From Paenibacillus periandrae (lineage in GTDB: Bacteria; Bacillota; Bacilli; Paenibacillales; NBRC-103111): a stretch of DNA of 64,000 nt. Shown here piece after piece: positions 1-8,403 of this stretch (position 1 is its first letter; the number at the start of each line of letters is the position of its first letter). Both the position numbers and the translations under genes were made by a program. The notes under the pieces are model-generated. The model ran no database searches. It was not told where the DNA came from and saw only the letters and a program-made list of their open reading frames with translations. The DNA lies in assembly GCF_022458865.1 (NCBI RefSeq), contig NZ_JAJNMU010000033.1, positions 1-64,000 of the forward strand, in the 5' to 3' direction.

Positions 1-30
1 CCTGAGCCAGGATCAAACTCTCCATGAAGG
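1..30 (-). rRNA. rrs: 16S rRNA, 5' tip only
   Basis: The reverse complement of the first ~28 bases reads GGAGAGTTTGATCCTGGCTC and continues to the edge. This is the universal 5' end of bacterial 16S rRNA (27F primer region). The gene runs leftward out of the window, so only its first ~30 nt are present; the exact 5' end is inferred from Bacillus 16S. Confidence 0.95.
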
Positions 31-106
31 TAGAACTTTGATTTGTACTCATTCCTTGCTGACGAGAATTTACATTCTCTTGTACTGCTATTTACTCACT
101 CGTTGA

Positions 107-120
107 TTCAGTTTTCAAAG
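107..120 (-). promoter_or_regulatory. rrn leader boxA-like antitermination element
   Basis: The minus strand reads CTTTGAAAACTGAA about 80 nt upstream of the 16S 5' end. This resembles the boxA-type element (CTTTGAAAAC) found in Bacillus rRNA leaders, where Nus factors bind. Between it and the 16S lies a small hairpin (GAGAAT-GTAA-ATTCTC, about 69-84). Confidence 0.5.
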
Positions 121-179
121 GACAATTCTTAACTATTTATTTCGATCATTTTCGACATTCCGTCAAAAGCGACCAGATT

Positions 180-209
180 AATATACCACATTCATTCATT
201 CAATTGCAA
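180..209 (-). promoter_or_regulatory. rrn promoter P2 (proximal)
   Basis: Minus strand TTGCAA (204-209), an 18-nt spacer, then TATATT (180-185). It lies about 150 nt upstream of the 16S 5' end. The sequence after the -10 (GTCGCTTTTGACG..TGTCGAAAAT) is repeated after the distal promoter, so the two promoters look like a duplication. Confidence 0.6.
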
Positions 210-298
210 GCATTATTTTTTAACGCTTTTGATTTTTTGAATATTCTTGTCCTCTTCAAAGCCTTCAAATTTCGACTGCCTCAGAAGCGACAAGAAAT

Positions 299-327
299 AA
301 TATAACAAATCCCGATACAGAATGCAA
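299..327 (-). promoter_or_regulatory. rrn promoter P1 (distal)
   Basis: Minus strand TTGCAT (322-327), a 17-nt spacer, then TATATT (299-304): a good sigma-A promoter directed at the 16S gene. It is followed by GTCGCTTCTGAGGCAGTCGA, closely similar to the segment downstream of P2. Tandem P1/P2 promoters are usual for Bacillota rRNA operons. Confidence 0.65.
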
Positions 328-379
328 GCACTATTTGCATTTTTATTTTGAAGTTCATGAATACCGGGTTTACCCCACT

Positions 380-411
380 AAAAAACCGTCCTGCACATAA
401 GCAGAACGGCT
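380..411 (-). terminator. intrinsic terminator of the thiL-tsaD operon
   Basis: Read on the minus strand: GCCGTTCTGC, loop TTATGT, GCAGGACGGT, then a run of T. It lies 13 nt past the tsaD stop codon and separates the operon from the rrn promoters. Confidence 0.85.
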
Positions 412-423
412 CCAGGAAGCAGA

Positions 424-1488
424 TTATACGGACCACTCTTCCAAACTCAAAAGAGGCTCAGCCTTAAAATCCAAAGATGTAAACTGTCCACGCTGAAACT
501 TCAAATAGGCAGCGGCTCCGATCATAGCAGCATTATCCGTGCATAATCCAAATGGCGGTGTAAGCAAAGGCACATTTGCTTCCGCACAACGTACAGCCAA
601 TTGCTGTCGCAATCCTTGATTCGCAGCTACTCCTCCTGCCAGCAGCAGCTGCTTCGCTCCGTAAGCTTTTACGGCTCGCAGTGCTTTTTCTACCAGAACC
701 TCAACAACAGATGCTTGAAAGCCTTTGGCTACAGATCCGGGATCAAGCGGCTGCCCCTTCATATTAGCTTGATTCAATGCAGATAAAACCGCTGATTTGA
801 GTCCGCTAAAACTAAAATCATAAGAATCCGACTCCAGCCACGCACGAGGAAGAGGCAGCGCCTCACCCGCTTCCTGAGCCAGACGGTCAATATATGGACC
901 TCCAGGGTATGGAAGCTTTAAAGCACGCGCCACTTTATCATAAGCTTCGCCAGCAGCATCATCGCGGGTTTGACCAATAATTTTGAAGTTACCCTCAGAT
1001 TCAATATAAACCAGCTCCGTATGTCCACCCGATACAACGAGCGAGACCAAGGGATACTGCAGCTCATGCACAAGCTGATTAGCATATATATGACCTGCAA
1101 TATGATGAACGGCAATTAAAGGAAGCTCTAAGGCGTAAGCCAATGCTTTGGCAGCCACGACACCAACCAGTAAAGCTCCAATAAGCCCGGGTCCCTGCGT
1201 TACTGCAATGGCCGAAAGCTCGCTTGGTGCGACGCCCGACTTTTCCAATGCTTCTTCAATGATCCAGGTTATGCTTTCCACATGCTTGCGCGAAGCCAGC
1301 TCAGGCACGACTCCACCAAAGCGTTCATGGGTTTCGATTTGACTGGAAACGATATTAGCCTTAATAATCGTACCGTTCTCGACAATGGCTACCGAGGTTT
1401 CATCGCAGCTCGTCTCTATAGCCAAAATATATAAGGGCTTATTGGGATCGGATGCAGACTGATTTACTTGCATATCGTTGCTATTCAT
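424..1488 (-). CDS. tsaD: tRNA N6-adenosine threonylcarbamoyltransferase TsaD
   Basis: Catalytic subunit of the t6A machinery. It transfers the threonylcarbamoyl group from TC-AMP to A37 of ANN-decoding tRNAs, acting with TsaB and TsaE. The N-terminal ASKHA nucleotide-binding motif LAIETSCDETSVAIVENG and the metal-binding segment VHHIAGHIYA are clear, and the C-terminal LAGGVAANQGLR also fits. Length from the chosen start is 354 aa, normal for the family (~340). The frame is open for 41 more codons upstream, inside rimI, but ATG 1488 follows AGGGG at good spacing and gives the usual N terminus. The start overlaps the rimI stop by 8 nt, indicating translational coupling. Last gene of the operon, followed by a terminator. 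Confidence 0.97.
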   Translation of the reverse strand: MNSNDMQVNQSASDPNKPLYILAIETSCDETSVAIVENGTIIKANIVSSQIETHERFGGVVPELASRKHVESITWIIEEALEKSGVAPSELSAIAVTQGPGLIGALLVGVVAAKALAYALELPLIAVHHIAGHIYANQLVHELQYPLVSLVVSGGHTELVYIESEGNFKIIGQTRDDAAGEAYDKVARALKLPYPGGPYIDRLAQEAGEALPLPRAWLESDSYDFSFSGLKSAVLSALNQANMKGQPLDPGSVAKGFQASVVEVLVEKALRAVKAYGAKQLLLAGGVAANQGLRQQLAVRCAEANVPLLTPPFGLCTDNAAMIGAAAYLKFQRGQFTSLDFKAEPLLSLEEWSV

Positions 1489-2002
1489 TGTAATACCCCT
1501 GTATGTTATTTGGCATGTGCTTGGAATCAGGCAAATCCGCCCACATGATGATGGCATCTTCCTGATTGTCTGTATAGTAGCCTCGCCGTACACCGACTCC
1601 ATAAAATCCAAGCTTTTCGTACAAAGCCTGGGCGATCCGGTTAGAGGGCCTCACTTCCAGCGTCATCCGCTTGGCTCCCAAAAAAACAGCTGTTTTTTGC
1701 ATCTCTCTCAGCAGTCTTTCGCCCAGCTTTTTGCCTCTATGCTTCTTGCCGACTGCAATGTTGGTAATGTGCGCTTCGTCGACAATGATCCACATCCCGC
1801 CATAGCCAAGCACACCTTCTTCCGAATCCATCACCATATAACGGGCAAATTGATTGTTCGTTAATTCATTATAAAAGGCCGCAGAAGTCCAAGGTGTCGT
1901 GAATGCTTCCTGCTCAATTTCGCAAATGATCGGAATATCCTCAAGGCACATAGAGCGAAACTCCAAAGCTTGAGGGACATCCATGGGTTCATTAGGATTC
2001 AC
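1481..2002 (-). CDS. rimI: ribosomal protein S18 alanine N-acetyltransferase RimI
   Basis: GNAT-family acetyltransferase of 173 aa. RimI acetylates the N-terminal alanine of ribosomal protein S18, and in some bacteria other N termini. The acetyl-CoA loop KHRGKKLGERLL, the following LEVRPSNRIAQALYEKLGF and the C-terminal GVRRGYYTDNQEDA are typical RimI signatures. It lies between tsaB and tsaD, as in many Bacillota; the 3-nt gap to tsaB and 8-nt overlap with tsaD mark one transcription unit. The function comes from family and context. Confidence 0.93.
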   Translation of the reverse strand: MNPNEPMDVPQALEFRSMCLEDIPIICEIEQEAFTTPWTSAAFYNELTNNQFARYMVMDSEEGVLGYGGMWIIVDEAHITNIAVGKKHRGKKLGERLLREMQKTAVFLGAKRMTLEVRPSNRIAQALYEKLGFYGVGVRRGYYTDNQEDAIIMWADLPDSKHMPNNIQGYYNE

Positions 2003-2005
2003 TGG

Positions 2006-2824
2006 TTATTTCGCCTCCTGTGCTTGAGCTTTCCATTTGACCTCTGCCTCTGTCAGCTGCGTGTAATTGGGAACTAAGCCGTGCGGCTCCTGAGTATTTC
2101 CGTTTTTCCATTGTTGGCGCCCCAAATCAGCCGTATAGCGGGCCCTCATTTCATGATGGACGATTTCTGCACTGCCTGTCCAGCTTTTACAAAATTGCTC
2201 AATTGTCGCTTCATGCAGTCCAGTCTCGCCTGTAAAGATAATACGATCCGGCCGCTCAGCAGCCCTATTCTCATCCATTGCAAGCTTCAACAGCTCGTCC
2301 GACCAGCTGGACATAAGACGAATGCCATCAGTCGCCATGCAAGTCCATTGCTGATTCGCTGCTGCATAAAGAGCAGTAAAAGCCTGACCTCTCCGAGCCT
2401 CGAACATCGGAACTACCCAGACTTTTTCCTGAAGTTCATTTATAGGGGCCTTACCTGCGCTGGATTGCGACACTCTCATTGTATGGACACCGCCAAGAGC
2501 AAGTGCTTCCAGACTCGATACTGCAAGCAATACCTTTTTATGCGTCCAAGCCAAGGTTTTGGCAACGGTAACGCCTATGCGTACACCTGTGTAGGAACCG
2601 GGACCGATTCCAACCGCGAATGCATCCACATCCCGTGAATGAAGCCCTGCAGATGCAAGAACCTGCTGAATATGGGGAAGTAAATGTATCGAATGATTGC
2701 GTTCTGCATTTGAATTCAACTCACCCAGCAGTTCACCGTCGCGCGTTAATGCGACTGACATGGAGCTCGTGGAGGTATCTATGGCCAGAAGCGTGCCCAG
2801 TATGTCTGTTTGATCGTTACTCAT
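2006..2824 (-). CDS. tsaB: tRNA threonylcarbamoyladenosine biosynthesis protein TsaB
   Basis: ASKHA-fold partner and scaffold of TsaD in t6A synthesis, with no catalysis of its own. The N-terminal LLAIDTSTSSMSVALTRDG and the glycine segment FAVGIGPGSYTGVRIGV are diagnostic. Length is 272 aa, slightly longer than the ~230 aa of B. subtilis TsaB, with the extra sequence in the C-terminal half. Its start overlaps the tsaE stop by 4 nt. Confidence 0.95.
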   Translation of the reverse strand: MSNDQTDILGTLLAIDTSTSSMSVALTRDGELLGELNSNAERNHSIHLLPHIQQVLASAGLHSRDVDAFAVGIGPGSYTGVRIGVTVAKTLAWTHKKVLLAVSSLEALALGGVHTMRVSQSSAGKAPINELQEKVWVVPMFEARRGQAFTALYAAANQQWTCMATDGIRLMSSWSDELLKLAMDENRAAERPDRIIFTGETGLHEATIEQFCKSWTGSAEIVHHEMRARYTADLGRQQWKNGNTQEPHGLVPNYTQLTEAEVKWKAQAQEAK

Positions 2825-3306
2825 ATTAAAACTCCGTTCTCCTTAAGCTGTTCGCACCATTGTTCATAGGAATTCCCGTGTGGGCTCAGTCTGAATAAGC
2901 GGGTCTGTTCACCACAATTCTCGATGGTTACGGACAAACGATCTGCAGGCAATAGCTCCTCAATCAAGGAAGACCATTCAATTAAAGTAACACCGGATCC
3001 ATATAAATAATCGTCCAGTCCAAGATCATCCGCCTCCTCCAAAGAAAGACGGTATACATCCATATGATAAAAAGGGAGCTTTTCCCCTTCATATTCTTTA
3101 ATAATAGTAAAGGTAGGACTGTTCACAATACCACGCACACCAAGAGCTTTGGCGACTGCTTGGGCGAATGCGGTTTTGCCCGCCCCCAGATCACCATCGA
3201 GTGTAACTACGGTGCCGGGTTGAAAGCAGGATGCAAGAGCAGCTGCTAGACTTGCGGTTTGCTCAAGACCCGCTGCCTCGTATGTATAAGTGTGCACTGT
3301 CGGCAT
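2821..3306 (-). CDS. tsaE: tRNA threonylcarbamoyladenosine biosynthesis ATPase TsaE
   Basis: P-loop ATPase that drives turnover of the TsaB-TsaD complex in t6A formation. Walker A is GDLGAGKT at residues 38-45, followed by the family motifs VNSPTF, a tyrosine/aspartate HMDVYRL segment and LIEWSSLIEELLP. Length is 161 aa, normal. It sits between thiL (6 nt away) and tsaB (4-nt overlap). Confidence 0.96.
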   Translation of the reverse strand: MPTVHTYTYEAAGLEQTASLAAALASCFQPGTVVTLDGDLGAGKTAFAQAVAKALGVRGIVNSPTFTIIKEYEGEKLPFYHMDVYRLSLEEADDLGLDDYLYGSGVTLIEWSSLIEELLPADRLSVTIENCGEQTRLFRLSPHGNSYEQWCEQLKENGVLI

Positions 3307-3312
3307 ACAAAC

Positions 3313-4353
3313 TCAATCCTTTCGAAAATGATTGTAGCCTTTTTTATGAATCGGAACGACATATCCGCTGCTTTGCACAAGACGCACACCGCTATCTTCC
3401 GCATTCACATAGCCAATAATAGATAACGCATGCCCGGCTTCCCTGAATTTGATCTGCATCTCAATCGCATGCTCGGCCTGCATCGTACCGATAAGCTTGT
3501 AGTCCTCGCCGCCGTAAAGAATATAATGGAGCGGATCTTTTTCGGCTTTCTCGGCATACGCCATAAGTTCATCGGCAATGGGAATGCGATCCTCGATCAA
3601 GTCGATCCCTACACCCGATGCCTGGGCAATTTCCCATGCCTCACTGGCAAGTCCATCGCTTACATCGTTTAAAGCCCCACAAACCTTGGATTGCTGCAAA
3701 AGCTGCCCGATTTCAATCTGAGGCTCAGGACGGCAATGGGCTGCTATTAATCGTGCTTCCGCCGAATCCTGGCCAACTTGAGGCCACTGCTCACTTGGAA
3801 GTGCTTGCTGCAGCAGGTATTCCAGTCCCGCAGCAGAGCAGCCAAGCTCACCCGTCGCGAATACAACATCACCTGTTTTGGCGGTTGAACGCAGCAATGC
3901 CTGACCTTCAGGAACTTCGCCGATCACAGTAACGTTCAAAGTCAGACCACCAATACAGGAGGTGGTGTCACCACCAACAATGACGACACTCCAACGATTG
4001 GCACATTCATACAGCCCTTGATAAACGGCTTCCAAAGTGTGCTGTGGCGTTTCCTGTGGAATGCTGAGCGCAACCAGCGCATAACGCGGAATCGCCCCCA
4101 TCGCCGCAATATCACTGATCGCGGCTGCCATGGCCTTATAGCCCACATCGCTGTCACGCATCGTGTGCGATTGGAAATGAACCGACTCCGTCATCGTATC
4201 ACAGGTCATCACCAGCTGACAGCCAGGTGCCAAATAGGCAACTGCCGCGTCATCCCCGATACCTACGTCAACCCCGCTAGCCTGCTGAAAGGCAGCCGAT
4301 TGTTTTCCTTCTGTCAAACGTCGTATAAGTGCAAATTCGTCCAAAGAACTCAA
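3313..4353 (-). CDS. thiL: thiamine-monophosphate kinase ThiL
   Basis: Phosphorylates thiamine monophosphate with ATP to give thiamine pyrophosphate, the last step of the pathway. AIRS/PurM-like fold of 346 aa. Visible motifs are GIGDDAAV near residue 31, TCDTMTESVHF, the metal/ATP segment VIVGGDTT, DVSDGL in the middle and YGGEDYKL near the C terminus. It is the first gene of the thiL-tsaE-tsaB-rimI-tsaD operon, an order conserved in Bacillales. Confidence 0.96.
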   Translation of the reverse strand: MSSLDEFALIRRLTEGKQSAAFQQASGVDVGIGDDAAVAYLAPGCQLVMTCDTMTESVHFQSHTMRDSDVGYKAMAAAISDIAAMGAIPRYALVALSIPQETPQHTLEAVYQGLYECANRWSVVIVGGDTTSCIGGLTLNVTVIGEVPEGQALLRSTAKTGDVVFATGELGCSAAGLEYLLQQALPSEQWPQVGQDSAEARLIAAHCRPEPQIEIGQLLQQSKVCGALNDVSDGLASEAWEIAQASGVGIDLIEDRIPIADELMAYAEKAEKDPLHYILYGGEDYKLIGTMQAEHAIEMQIKFREAGHALSIIGYVNAEDSGVRLVQSSGYVVPIHKKGYNHFRKD

Positions 4354-4647
4354 CGTTTAGCCGCCTCCGAATTGGTTTCCCCCTATTATATCCCTCTCCA
4401 TCAAAGGTGGCAACAAAGAGGTGGACCTCTCCCTAAATGGGAGGGCCCCGATAGCTTGGTCATCCGAACTTCGTTGGATTGAATAAAATAAGAAATACGG
4501 AGAGTATACTTACTAGATTGCTGGAATGAGAGAGGCTGTGTTGAGCTCTGGACGATTTCGTCCCGGACGGGACGGGCGCTGGCGCGGATACGCCCGAATA
4601 TGAGAGGAGGTTTTGTTTGACAGGTTTTTACGAAAGCCTACATGTTC
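4354..4647. other. intergenic region with palindromes, no gene seen
   Basis: This 294-nt stretch lies between thiL and the next minus-strand gene and should hold the promoter of the thiL operon. It contains a perfect hairpin GGACGA-TT-TCGTCC (4550-4563) and a second stem GGGCG/CGCCC (4574-4578 with 4591-4595), neither followed by a T run. A plus-strand AGGAGG at 4605-4610 is followed only by a 12-codon frame, not called as a gene. Confidence 0.5.
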
Positions 4648-4935
4648 TTAGCTTTCCTCTTCTTTATGATCAAGGACAGATTCTGGATACGTCATCGTAT
4701 CCGTAGTGGATTCTCCTATGTGGCCGTTGCTCAATGTGACATTGCCACCGCCTAAGCCCTCATTGACCATACGATCGATGTCCATGAAATAATCCTCTCG
4801 CCCTTGAACATCTACACCTGTACCCGGTGAGGCCGAGCTCATTGCGGCTGCGTCTTCTTCGGTGCGCGCTTTTGTTATTTCGTTGACCGGTTTCTTTTCT
4901 TCTGATTTGTTCGTTTCTGAGTAAGACTTGCTCAT
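4648..4935 (-). CDS. small acidic hydrophilic protein of unknown function
   Basis: A 95-aa protein preceded by GGGAGG at ideal spacing (minus strand, just upstream of ATG 4935). It is rich in Glu, Ser, Thr and Asp, with no membrane segment, signal peptide or cysteine. The N terminus is lysine/glutamate-rich and looks disordered. The C-terminal half has a Gly/Asn patch (GLGGGNVTLSNGHIG) and ends in a charged DHKEEES tail. It resembles small unannotated Bacillales proteins, some spore-associated, but no family is recognised. It is flanked by thiL and cls on the same strand with wide gaps, so it is probably its own transcript. Confidence 0.7.
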   Translation of the reverse strand: MSKSYSETNKSEEKKPVNEITKARTEEDAAAMSSASPGTGVDVQGREDYFMDIDRMVNEGLGGGNVTLSNGHIGESTTDTMTYPESVLDHKEEES

Positions 4936-5124
4936 TGGATTACCTCCCTGGAGTTTTGCATTTCTGTTGGATTCGTCATTCGTCTACTTCAAACGATTGC
5001 TCGTCGAAGCTTTACCTTGCCATGCTGCATGCAAGCATCGACCTGCTGTTTGAACACGCTCTTTTAGCATGTCCATTCACCATCTGCTATCATTCACATT
5101 ACCTCTCACAACTGGCCTATGCTT

Positions 5125-6609
5125 TTAAAAAAGCGGTGAAAGCAACCGTGCTGCAATTTCTTTGGTCCTATGCCAGCGAGAACGACGACGGAATTGCTCC
5201 AGCTGTAATTCTGTGCTATTTCGTAAGTCTATGGCGCAATCAGCTTTAAGACGGCTGATCGTTTTGTTGTCAAATAAAACAGCATTTAATTCAAAATTGC
5301 TGTAAAAGCTGCGAAGATCTGCATTGGCGCTGCCAACAGTAGCGAAATGATCGTCAATGATCAAAACTTTGGCGTGCATAAAACCTTTTTGATATTCATA
5401 TATGCGAACTCCAGCCTCCATCAATTCCTCAAAGTATGAGCTGGCCGCATAATTTACAGCTGGTGAATCGGATTTAAGCGGATATACAATCTTCACATCC
5501 AGACCGCTGATTGCAGCTGTTTTCAAAGCCATGCGCAGACTGGGATCCGGTATAAAATATGGAGTAATCAAAATAATCTGCTGCCGTGCACTGGTAATCG
5601 CTCCAAAATACAGTTGTAAAATCTTATGCTGCTTCGTATCCGGACCGCTGCTAATGATCTGAGCAGACTTGTTTCCGTACTTTTGGAGATTGGGATATAA
5701 GCCATCACCGGTCACATGCTCATTGCTCACGAACATCCATTCCTTCAAAAAAACAGCTTGCAAGGTATGTACAACTGAGCCCACAAGCTCCAAATGCGTA
5801 TCTCTCCAAAAACCGAGCTTGGGGTTAGCACCCATATATTCCGCGCCAATGTTGAGTCCTCCCACATAACCCTTATACCCATCAATGACCAGTATTCTGC
5901 GATGATTACGGTAGTTCATCCTCTTATCGAAGAAAGCAATGAAGGGACGCAGAAACAAATACACCTCCACCCCTCCCTCCCGGAGTTGATCAAGAAAGCG
6001 CTGCTTCAGCTGATAGCTGCCCACGCCGTCAAATATGCAGCGGACACGAACACCTTGCCTCGCTTTTCGAATCAACAGCTCCAGAAAAGTCAGACCTATA
6101 GCGTCACCCCGAAAGGTGTAGATTTCTAAATGAATATGATTTTGGGCAGCCTCCATGGCCGCCAGCATGGCAGGGTAAGCTTCGTCTGCGTCAGTCAGTA
6201 CCCTGACTTCATTATTGCTTGAACGCGGCCCGTCTGATATTTGGTCCAGCAGCTCATCCAAACATCCCCTCGTAAACCGGGCATCTGGCTCTAACTGTGG
6301 AGCATGCTCGCGCTCCCTACTCCGAGAAGGAACATCAGGTGAAGCCTGTTCGTCACCCGCAGAATGCTGCAAGGATTCGTAGTTGTACTCATGCCGCCGA
6401 ACCTTTTGCCTGCGTGAATATTCCGTAGCCAAAAAATAATACATGACAAATCCAATAATGGGAAAAACAAATAAAATAAACAGCCATGCGAGGGTTTTGG
6501 CGGGTTTGCGATACTCAATCAACAATATTGTTAATATTTGAAAAATAAAGATCAGCAGTATAACCACCAACCATAACAATGAACGCAGCCCCTTTCTCAC
6601 ATGATTCAT
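5125..6609 (-). CDS. cls: cardiolipin synthase (phospholipase D family)
   Basis: Membrane enzyme joining two phosphatidylglycerols into cardiolipin and glycerol. It has 494 aa, two N-terminal membrane segments (about 11-31 and 40-60), a variable charged linker (65-110) and two PLD domains. The second HKD motif is canonical (H412, K414, D419 in MHAKVLIIDD). In the first, NHRRILVIDG, the Lys is replaced by Arg (H236, R238, D243; codon AGA, one base from Lys AAA). The rest of the family signature (YRNHR, GGLNIG, GSANAD) is intact, so a working or partly working enzyme is possible. The start is followed by a basic cap; the AGAGGA ribosome site is rather far from the ATG. Confidence 0.92.
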   Translation of the reverse strand: MNHVRKGLRSLLWLVVILLIFIFQILTILLIEYRKPAKTLAWLFILFVFPIIGFVMYYFLATEYSRRQKVRRHEYNYESLQHSAGDEQASPDVPSRSREREHAPQLEPDARFTRGCLDELLDQISDGPRSSNNEVRVLTDADEAYPAMLAAMEAAQNHIHLEIYTFRGDAIGLTFLELLIRKARQGVRVRCIFDGVGSYQLKQRFLDQLREGGVEVYLFLRPFIAFFDKRMNYRNHRRILVIDGYKGYVGGLNIGAEYMGANPKLGFWRDTHLELVGSVVHTLQAVFLKEWMFVSNEHVTGDGLYPNLQKYGNKSAQIISSGPDTKQHKILQLYFGAITSARQQIILITPYFIPDPSLRMALKTAAISGLDVKIVYPLKSDSPAVNYAASSYFEELMEAGVRIYEYQKGFMHAKVLIIDDHFATVGSANADLRSFYSNFELNAVLFDNKTISRLKADCAIDLRNSTELQLEQFRRRSRWHRTKEIAARLLSPLF

Positions 6610-6795
6610 GCTTCGGTCTTTCGTCCTCTAGCTTTGACTTATCACGTAGGAGCTATACAAGGGGAAGCAGCGCTGCAAAGAAATCGTTCGAACTTTTCGT
6701 TGTGACCAGACATAAAATTTTCAATTTAAGGCAACCTACATGAGAGACGCTCCGCCATTAGCTGGCAGCAAAGGAAACTAGAGGAGGCCGTCACC

Positions 6796-8403
6796 ATGTT
6801 TCGTATTCGGAAGTCCAACAAGCAACCGTTAGAAGAAATGTACCATTTTGATTATCAATTTATTGATGAATTAAAATCCGTACCGATCTTCGTAACGCTG
6901 GAGGAAAATAAAGATTATTTGATGCGTTTATTCGCAGACTGCTCGGATTTTGTCATCCGTGATTTCACCATTGAAGGCGGCATTTCCGCGGTCCTTTTTT
7001 TCGTGGATGGTATGGTCAATACGCAATTCGCGAACGAGGCAATGAAATCGCTGATGATTCTTGAGGGGCATGAGCAGCTGATCGATGCCATTGTCGAGGC
7101 AACACTGCCCATCAGTCAAACGCAGAAAACCGACAACTATTCAGATATGCTCCTTTCTATACTCAGTGGTGATGCCGGACTCATCGTTGAGGGCAACAAT
7201 CAGGCACTGCTTATGGGTATTCGAGGAATGGAGAAACGCTCTATTAATGAACCGGAAACGGAATCCGTCATTCGTGGTCCTCGTGAAGGCTTTGTGGAAA
7301 ATATTCGTACCAACACATCGATGATCCGCCGTAAGCTGAAAACTCCGCATTTGAAAATGAAGCCTATGACCATCGGGCGGGAAAGCAACACCAGTATTGT
7401 TATCACTTATATGGATGATATTGCCGATCCGGAGATTGTCAAAGAAGTGCTCCGCAGACTGGAGAAGATTGACATTGATGCGGTGCTCGAATCCGGGTAT
7501 ATCGAAGAATTTATTCAGGATTCAGCTTATTCGCCTTTTCCACAGCTTCAATATACGGAACGCCCTGATACGGTTGCTGCAGCTCTATTACAGGGTAAGG
7601 TTGGCATTATCGTCGATGGTACTCCGTTCGTACTGCTCGTACCATTCGTTTTTACTGATATCCTGCAATCCAATGAAGATTATTACGAGCGTTTTCAGAT
7701 TTCGTCTTTGATCCGAATATTACGTTACGTTTTTTTGGTTCTTTCCTTGTTGACACCTGGATTATATGTAGCGATAACAACCTTTCATCAGGATTTGATT
7801 CCCACTTCCTTGCTGCTATCCATAGCTGCAGCCCGAGAAGCGATCCCTTTTCCCGCTGTTGTAGAAGCATTAATCATGGAGATCACGTTCGAGGGTCTGC
7901 GTGAAGCAGGTATTCGGCTTCCCAAAACCATAGGCTCTGCGGTCAGTATTCTGGGAGCGTTGGTCGTAGGGCAAGCCGCTGTGCAGGCGGGGATTGTTTC
8001 CGCACCGATGGTCATTGTTGTTTCGCTAACGGGAATCGCTTCTTTCACGATCCCCCGCTTTAACGGAGCGATCGCAATTCGGATGCTGCGTTTTCCGATC
8101 ATCATCGCCGCTTCGATCTTTGGTATGTATGGCATCCTGATTTCGCTATTAATCATTATTGGACATATGGCCAATTTACGTTCATTTGGTATTCCCTATC
8201 TGTCTCCACTGGGTCCTCTATCCGTCGGTGATTTGATGGATACCGCGGTCCGTCCGCCTTTATGGCTCAACAAGCACCGGTCTTACTTTATGTCCGTTCA
8301 GGATTCAACCCGCTTGGGAGACGATCTACCTGCTGAAATCAAAGAGCAAGGCGGGCAGAAGGGAGAAACGATCCGCCATGATAAGGAGGAGGGCACACTA
8401 TGA
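6796..8403 (+). CDS. spore germination protein, GerA family A subunit (GerKA-like)
   Basis: The A subunit of a Ger germinant receptor in the inner spore membrane. It has 535 aa: a soluble N-terminal part (to ~240), the conserved central GRESNTSIVITYMDDIA region near 195-210, and a C-terminal half with about five membrane segments containing AAREAIPFPAVVEALIME and the proline-rich end. An AGAGGAGG ribosome site stands 9 nt before ATG 6796. It is the first of four overlapping or closely spaced genes (A-C-D-B). Sigma-G control is expected for the family, but no clear sigma-G promoter was identified. The ligand cannot be predicted. Confidence 0.95.
   Translation: MFRIRKSNKQPLEEMYHFDYQFIDELKSVPIFVTLEENKDYLMRLFADCSDFVIRDFTIEGGISAVLFFVDGMVNTQFANEAMKSLMILEGHEQLIDAIVEATLPISQTQKTDNYSDMLLSILSGDAGLIVEGNNQALLMGIRGMEKRSINEPETESVIRGPREGFVENIRTNTSMIRRKLKTPHLKMKPMTIGRESNTSIVITYMDDIADPEIVKEVLRRLEKIDIDAVLESGYIEEFIQDSAYSPFPQLQYTERPDTVAAALLQGKVGIIVDGTPFVLLVPFVFTDILQSNEDYYERFQISSLIRILRYVFLVLSLLTPGLYVAITTFHQDLIPTSLLLSIAAAREAIPFPAVVEALIMEITFEGLREAGIRLPKTIGSAVSILGALVVGQAAVQAGIVSAPMVIVVSLTGIASFTIPRFNGAIAIRMLRFPIIIAASIFGMYGILISLLIIIGHMANLRSFGIPYLSPLGPLSVGDLMDTAVRPPLWLNKHRSYFMSVQDSTRLGDDLPAEIKEQGGQKGETIRHDKEEGTL

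Noticed and set aside
4605..4651. AGGAGG followed by TTG and a short frame on the plus strand
   Set aside because: Only about 12 codons before a stop and no resemblance to a known leader peptide.
6610..6795. Sigma-G promoter in front of the ger operon
   Set aside because: No pair matching the sigma-G -35/-10 elements at proper spacing could be found by eye.
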